64,000 bases of DNA from Fibrobacter sp. UWR2 (GTDB lineage: Bacteria > Fibrobacterota > Fibrobacteria > Fibrobacterales > Fibrobacteraceae), in NCBI RefSeq assembly GCF_002210285.1, contig NZ_MWQE01000005.1, forward strand, positions 62,001 through 126,000. Direction: 5' to 3'. Shown one piece after another: positions 60,982 to 64,000 of the stretch (within the stretch, counting starts at the first letter, position 1; each line of letters opens with the position of its first letter). The translations under genes were made by a program, and so were the position numbers. The notes beneath the pieces are model-generated. The model made no database searches, was not told the origin of the DNA, and saw only the letters and a list, made by a program, of their open reading frames with translations.

Positions 60982-60998
60982 TTGGCACGGGTTTTGCT
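60982..60998 (+). promoter_or_regulatory. sigma-54-type promoter of dnaK
   Basis: TTGGCACG-GGTT-TTGCT matches the -24/-12 consensus at every conserved base; GG 60984-60985 and GC 60996-60997 are 10 bases apart. Predicted start near 61009, about 65 nt before dnaK. No CIRCE inverted repeat is present. Confidence 0.7.
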
Positions 60999-61073
60999 TA
61001 TGTATGGGCGTAAAAAATCGCCCCGTTCAGATTGATTCGCGGGCGGCAAGAATTTAAAAATAGGAGACTCATT

Positions 61074-62975
61074 ATGAGCAAGATTATCGGTATTGACTTG
61101 GGAACGACCAACAGCTGCGTGTCCGTGATGGAAGGCGGCAAGCCGGTCGTGATCGCTAACGCGGAAGGTTTCCGCACCACCCCGTCCATTGTCGCTTTCG
61201 GCAAGAACGGCGAACGTCTGGTGGGCCACGTGGCAAAGCGTCAGGCCATCACCAACCCCGAAAAGACGATTTACTCCATCAAGCGTTTCATGGGTCGCAC
61301 TGCCGGTGAATGCTCCGCTGCCGAAAAGAACATGCCCTACAAGCTGGTGGGCACGGGTTCTGACCCGGTGCGCGTGCAGGTGGACGACAAGCAGTTCGCT
61401 CCTCCCGAGATTTCGGCCATGGTGCTCCAGACCATGAAGAAGATTGCCGAAGACTATCTGGGCCAGCCGGTGACGCAGGCCGTGATTACGGTCCCCGCCT
61501 ACTTTAACGACTCCCAGCGTCAGGCTACGAAGGATGCGGGCAAGATCGCTGGCCTCGAAGTGCTGCGTATCGTGAACGAACCGACGGCTGCTGCCCTTGC
61601 CTACGGTCTTGACTCCAAGAAGAGCGAAAAGGTCGCCGTGTATGACCTCGGTGGCGGTACGTTCGATATCTCCATCCTGGAAATCGACGACGGCATGTTC
61701 AGCGTGAAGGCCACCAACGGCGATACGATGCTTGGCGGTGACAACTTCGACGAAGTGATTATCGACTGGATCAACGACGAATTCAAGAAGGACAATCCGG
61801 GCATCGACCTGAAGAAGGACAAGATGGCCCTGCAGCGTTTGAAGGACGCCGCTGAAAAGGCGAAGATCGACCTTTCTGCAACGACTTCCACGAACATCAA
61901 CCTCCCCTTCATCACTGCCGACGCTTCGGGCCCGAAACACTTGGACCTCACGCTCAGCCGTGCAAAGTTTGACCAGCTGACCGCCCACCTGGTGGAACGC
62001 TCCATGGAACCGTGCCGCAAGGCTATCGCCGACTCCGGCCTCTCCCTGAGCGAAATCGACGAGGTGATCCTGGTTGGTGGTTCTACCCGTATTCCGGCCG
62101 TTCAGGAAGCCGTGAAGAAGTTCTTCGGCAAGGAACCGAACAAGACTGTGAACCCGGACGAAGTGGTGGCTATCGGTGCCGCCGTCCAGGGTGCCGTGCT
62201 TAGCGGCGACTCCTCCGTGAAGGACGTGCTCCTCCTCGACGTGACCCCGCTTTCCTTGGGTATCGAGACCCTCGGTGGCGTGATGACCAAGCTCATCGAC
62301 CGTAACACCACGATTCCGACCAAGAAGAGCCAGGTGTTCTCTACCGCCGAAGACAACCAGCCGGCCGTGACGATTCACGTGCTGCAGGGCGAACGCGAAT
62401 TTGCCCGCGACAACCGTACGCTCGGCAAGTTCGACCTGACCGACCTCCCGAAGAAGCCGCGTGGCGTGCCGCAGATCGAAGTGACCTTCGATATCGACGC
62501 GAACGGCATTGTGCACGTGTCTGCTAAGGACAAGGAAACCGGCAAGGAACAGTCCATCAAGATTACTTCTTCCAGCGGCTTGTCTGAAGACGAAATCAAC
62601 AAGATGGTGAAGGATGCCGAAGCCAACGCTGCCAAGGACAAGGAACAGCGCGAACTGGTGGACATCAGGAACCAGGCCGAACAGATGGCTTACCAGGCCG
62701 AAGGTCAGCTCAAGGAATTTGGCGACAAGTTGCCGGCCGACACCAAGAGCCAGCTGCAGGCTGCCATTGACGACATCAAGGCCAAGAAGGACAACGGCAC
62801 CAAGGAAGAGATCAAGGCCGCTATGGACAAGCTCCAGGGCATGATCAGCTCCATGGCTCAGGCCGCCGGTGCAAACCAGGCTCAGCCGGGTCCGCAGCCG
62901 GGCGCTTCTGAACAGCCGAAGTCCGACAAGAAGGGCGATGGCCCGGAAGTCGTCGACGCGGAAGTGGTTGACTAA
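61074..62975 (+). CDS. dnaK: Chaperone DnaK (Hsp70)
   Basis: A 633-residue Hsp70. ATPase signatures [23 protein letters not shown] and [14 protein letters not shown], the interdomain linker [16 protein letters not shown], substrate-binding domain, helical lid and a Gln/Pro-rich tail ending in [13 protein letters not shown] (61063-61067) sets the start at ATG 61074. dnaJ follows after 129 bp and a terminator-like hairpin. Confidence 0.98.
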   Translation: MSKIIGIDLGTTNSCVSVMEGGKPVVIANAEGFRTTPSIVAFGKNGERLVGHVAKRQAITNPEKTIYSIKRFMGRTAGECSAAEKNMPYKLVGTGSDPVRVQVDDKQFAPPEISAMVLQTMKKIAEDYLGQPVTQAVITVPAYFNDSQRQATKDAGKIAGLEVLRIVNEPTAAALAYGLDSKKSEKVAVYDLGGGTFDISILEIDDGMFSVKATNGDTMLGGDNFDEVIIDWINDEFKKDNPGIDLKKDKMALQRLKDAAEKAKIDLSATTSTNINLPFITADASGPKHLDLTLSRAKFDQLTAHLVERSMEPCRKAIADSGLSLSEIDEVILVGGSTRIPAVQEAVKKFFGKEPNKTVNPDEVVAIGAAVQGAVLSGDSSVKDVLLLDVTPLSLGIETLGGVMTKLIDRNTTIPTKKSQVFSTAEDNQPAVTIHVLQGEREFARDNRTLGKFDLTDLPKKPRGVPQIEVTFDIDANGIVHVSAKDKETGKEQSIKITSSSGLSEDEINKMVKDAEANAAKDKEQRELVDIRNQAEQMAYQAEGQLKEFGDKLPADTKSQLQAAIDDIKAKKDNGTKEEIKAAMDKLQGMISSMAQAAGANQAQPGPQPGASEQPKSDKKGDGPEVVDAEVVD

Positions 62976-63016
62976 TTGAATGCGCGGCGGATTCAGACCT
63001 GCCGCAAAATCAAACA

Positions 63017-63050
63017 GGATTCGCCTCTCAAAAGGGGGCAATCCTTTTTG
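63017..63050 (+). terminator. hairpin between dnaK and dnaJ
   Basis: GGATTCGCCTC / GGGGGCAATCC (63018-63044 approx.) followed by TTTTTG; probably lets less transcript reach dnaJ. Confidence 0.6.
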
Positions 63051-63104
63051 CGTAAATAGAGTAGATGCTTTTTTGGTAGAGAATCGCGACGAAGTGAGCG
63101 AATT

Positions 63105-64000
63105 ATGGCTGAAAAAAGAGATTATTACGAAGTTCTAGGCGTCGGCAAGGACGCGAGTGCTGACGAGATCAAGCACGCCTACAAGAAACTTGCCATCAAG
63201 TACCACCCGGACAAGAACCCGGGCGACAAGGAAGCCGAAGAGAAGTTCAAGGAGGCTGCCGAGGCCTACGACGTGCTCAGCAACCCCGAAAAGCGTAAAC
63301 AGTACGACCAGTTCGGCTTCAACGCCCCCGGTGGCGGTTTTGGTGGCGGCGGATTCGGCGGCCAGGGATTCAGTTTCGAGGATATCTTCGCGAACTTTGG
63401 CGATATTTTCGGTGGCGGATTCGGTGGTTTTGGCGGCAGCCGTCGAGGCGGTCGCAAGGCCGGGCCTCCGCGCGGAAACGACTTGCAGATCAAGGTGGCG
63501 CTCAGCTACAAGGAAATCTTCGAAGGCTGCACCAAGAAGGTTCGCCTGAAACGCTACACGCCGTGTACGGAATGTAACGGCAAGGGCGGTCAGGACATCA
63601 AGGAATGCAGCACCTGTCATGGAACGGGTCGTGTGCGCCGCTCTACAGGCGGATTTTTCCAGATGATTACCGAGAGCGCCTGCCCCACCTGTAACGGTAC
63701 GGGTGAAGTTATCGCGAAACCGTGTAGCAACTGCCATGGCGAAGGCCGTGTGCAGGAAACGGAAGAGATTTCCATCAAGATTCCGGCGGGCGTTGCCGAG
63801 GGCCAGTACCTGAACCTGCGTGGCGAAGGCAACTGCGGGCCTCGCGGCGGTGCCTGCGGCGACTTGCTGGCGGTCATTGCCGAAAAGCCCGACGACTTCT
63901 ACACCCGTGAAGGCGACGATTTGCACTGCGAAATCAAGGTTCCGGTCCACAAGCTGGTGCTTGGCGGAACGCAACGAATCCCGACGCTGGACGGTGGCGA
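63105..64000 (+). CDS. dnaJ: Chaperone DnaJ (partial, runs off the window)
   Basis: The first 298 codons of the Hsp40 co-chaperone. J domain with YHPDKNPGD (HPD motif), a Gly/Phe-rich region with [11 protein letters not shown], four zinc-finger repeats ([32 protein letters not shown]) and the start of the C-terminal substrate domain. ATG 63105 begins [13 protein letters not shown]. The 3' end lies beyond base 64000. Confidence 0.96.
   Translation, partial: MAEKRDYYEVLGVGKDASADEIKHAYKKLAIKYHPDKNPGDKEAEEKFKEAAEAYDVLSNPEKRKQYDQFGFNAPGGGFGGGGFGGQGFSFEDIFANFGDIFGGGFGGFGGSRRGGRKAGPPRGNDLQIKVALSYKEIFEGCTKKVRLKRYTPCTECNGKGGQDIKECSTCHGTGRVRRSTGGFFQMITESACPTCNGTGEVIAKPCSNCHGEGRVQETEEISIKIPAGVAEGQYLNLRGEGNCGPRGGACGDLLAVIAEKPDDFYTREGDDLHCEIKVPVHKLVLGGTQRIPTLDGG

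Noticed and set aside
60859-61073. CIRCE element before dnaK
   Set aside because: No TTAGCACTC-N9-GAGTGCTAA inverted repeat is present.
58280-63041. Long minus-strand open frames opposite the GH43 gene and dnaK
   Set aside because: Antisense shadows; both plus-strand proteins are unambiguous.
1-64000. CRISPR arrays, rRNA, tmRNA or prophage
   Set aside because: No regularly spaced repeats, no rRNA or tmRNA signatures and no phage structural genes were seen; the only mobile element is the IS3-family copy and its relic.

Overview
The window looks like chromosome of a Fibrobacter species (rumen or gut fibre degrader, phylum Fibrobacterota, FCB group). The reasons are three lipoproteins built from the 'Fibrobacter succinogenes major paralogous domain', serine-rich linkers after lipid-modified cysteines, a GH43/CBM6 hemicellulase with a Fibrobacter-like basic C-terminal domain, a PPi-dependent phosphofructokinase, a V-type ATPase operon, a PorU/C25-like sortase candidate, and promoters resembling the Bacteroidota TTTG-N20-TAnnTTTG type.

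Layout. 1-6.3 kb: end of an unidentified gene, tRNA-Gln, rplY, a PEGA-domain protein, two FibSucc-domain lipoproteins, pth. 6.3-13.8 kb: a GLUG-repeat surface protein, thiD, a third FibSucc lipoprotein, typA, a receiver-domain protein. 13.9-22.5 kb: a lamin-tail lipoprotein and a GGQ release-factor-like protein on the minus strand, then a four-gene plus-strand run (lipoprotein, secreted protein, 1364-residue C25/PorU-like peptidase, polytopic membrane protein). 22.5-28 kb: yicC, thiamine genes thiS-thiF-thiG-thiH, a pseudopilin, thiE. 28-37.8 kb: LysM/M23 peptidase, DUF486, DUF4416, glutaminyl cyclase, a lipoprotein, metG, nitroreductase, two peptide ABC transporter genes, acyltransferase and a 56-residue CxxC protein. 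37.9-44 kb: pfp, a CotH-kinase lipoprotein, aspS. 44.4-52.2 kb: V-ATPase operon E-(DUF2764)-A-B-D-I-K-K. 52.3-57.0 kb: an accessory island with a DUF3791/DUF3990-like module, an IS3-family element plus a 58-bp relic of another copy lying in a broken gene, a DUF4160 three-gene cassette, and an unknown gene coupled to a degenerate SMC/OLD-like ATPase. 57.4-64 kb: grpE, the GH43 enzyme, a 16-residue-repeat protein, dnaK and the start of dnaJ.

How the parts fit. ThiS, F, G, H, E and D cover thiazole synthesis, HMP phosphorylation and coupling; no thiC and no TPP riboswitch were seen. The PorU-like peptidase fits with the GLUG and GH43 proteins, which both end in short beta-rich domains resembling type IX sorting signals. 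grpE and dnaK each carry a sigma-54-type -24/-12 element about 65 bp before the start codon. The most interesting observations are these two sigma-54-like promoters, the PorU run, the accessory island, the two unequal V-ATPase rotor subunits, a CBM3-like domain inserted into a FibSucc domain, and a recurrent very short distance between the -10/-7 element and the start codon.
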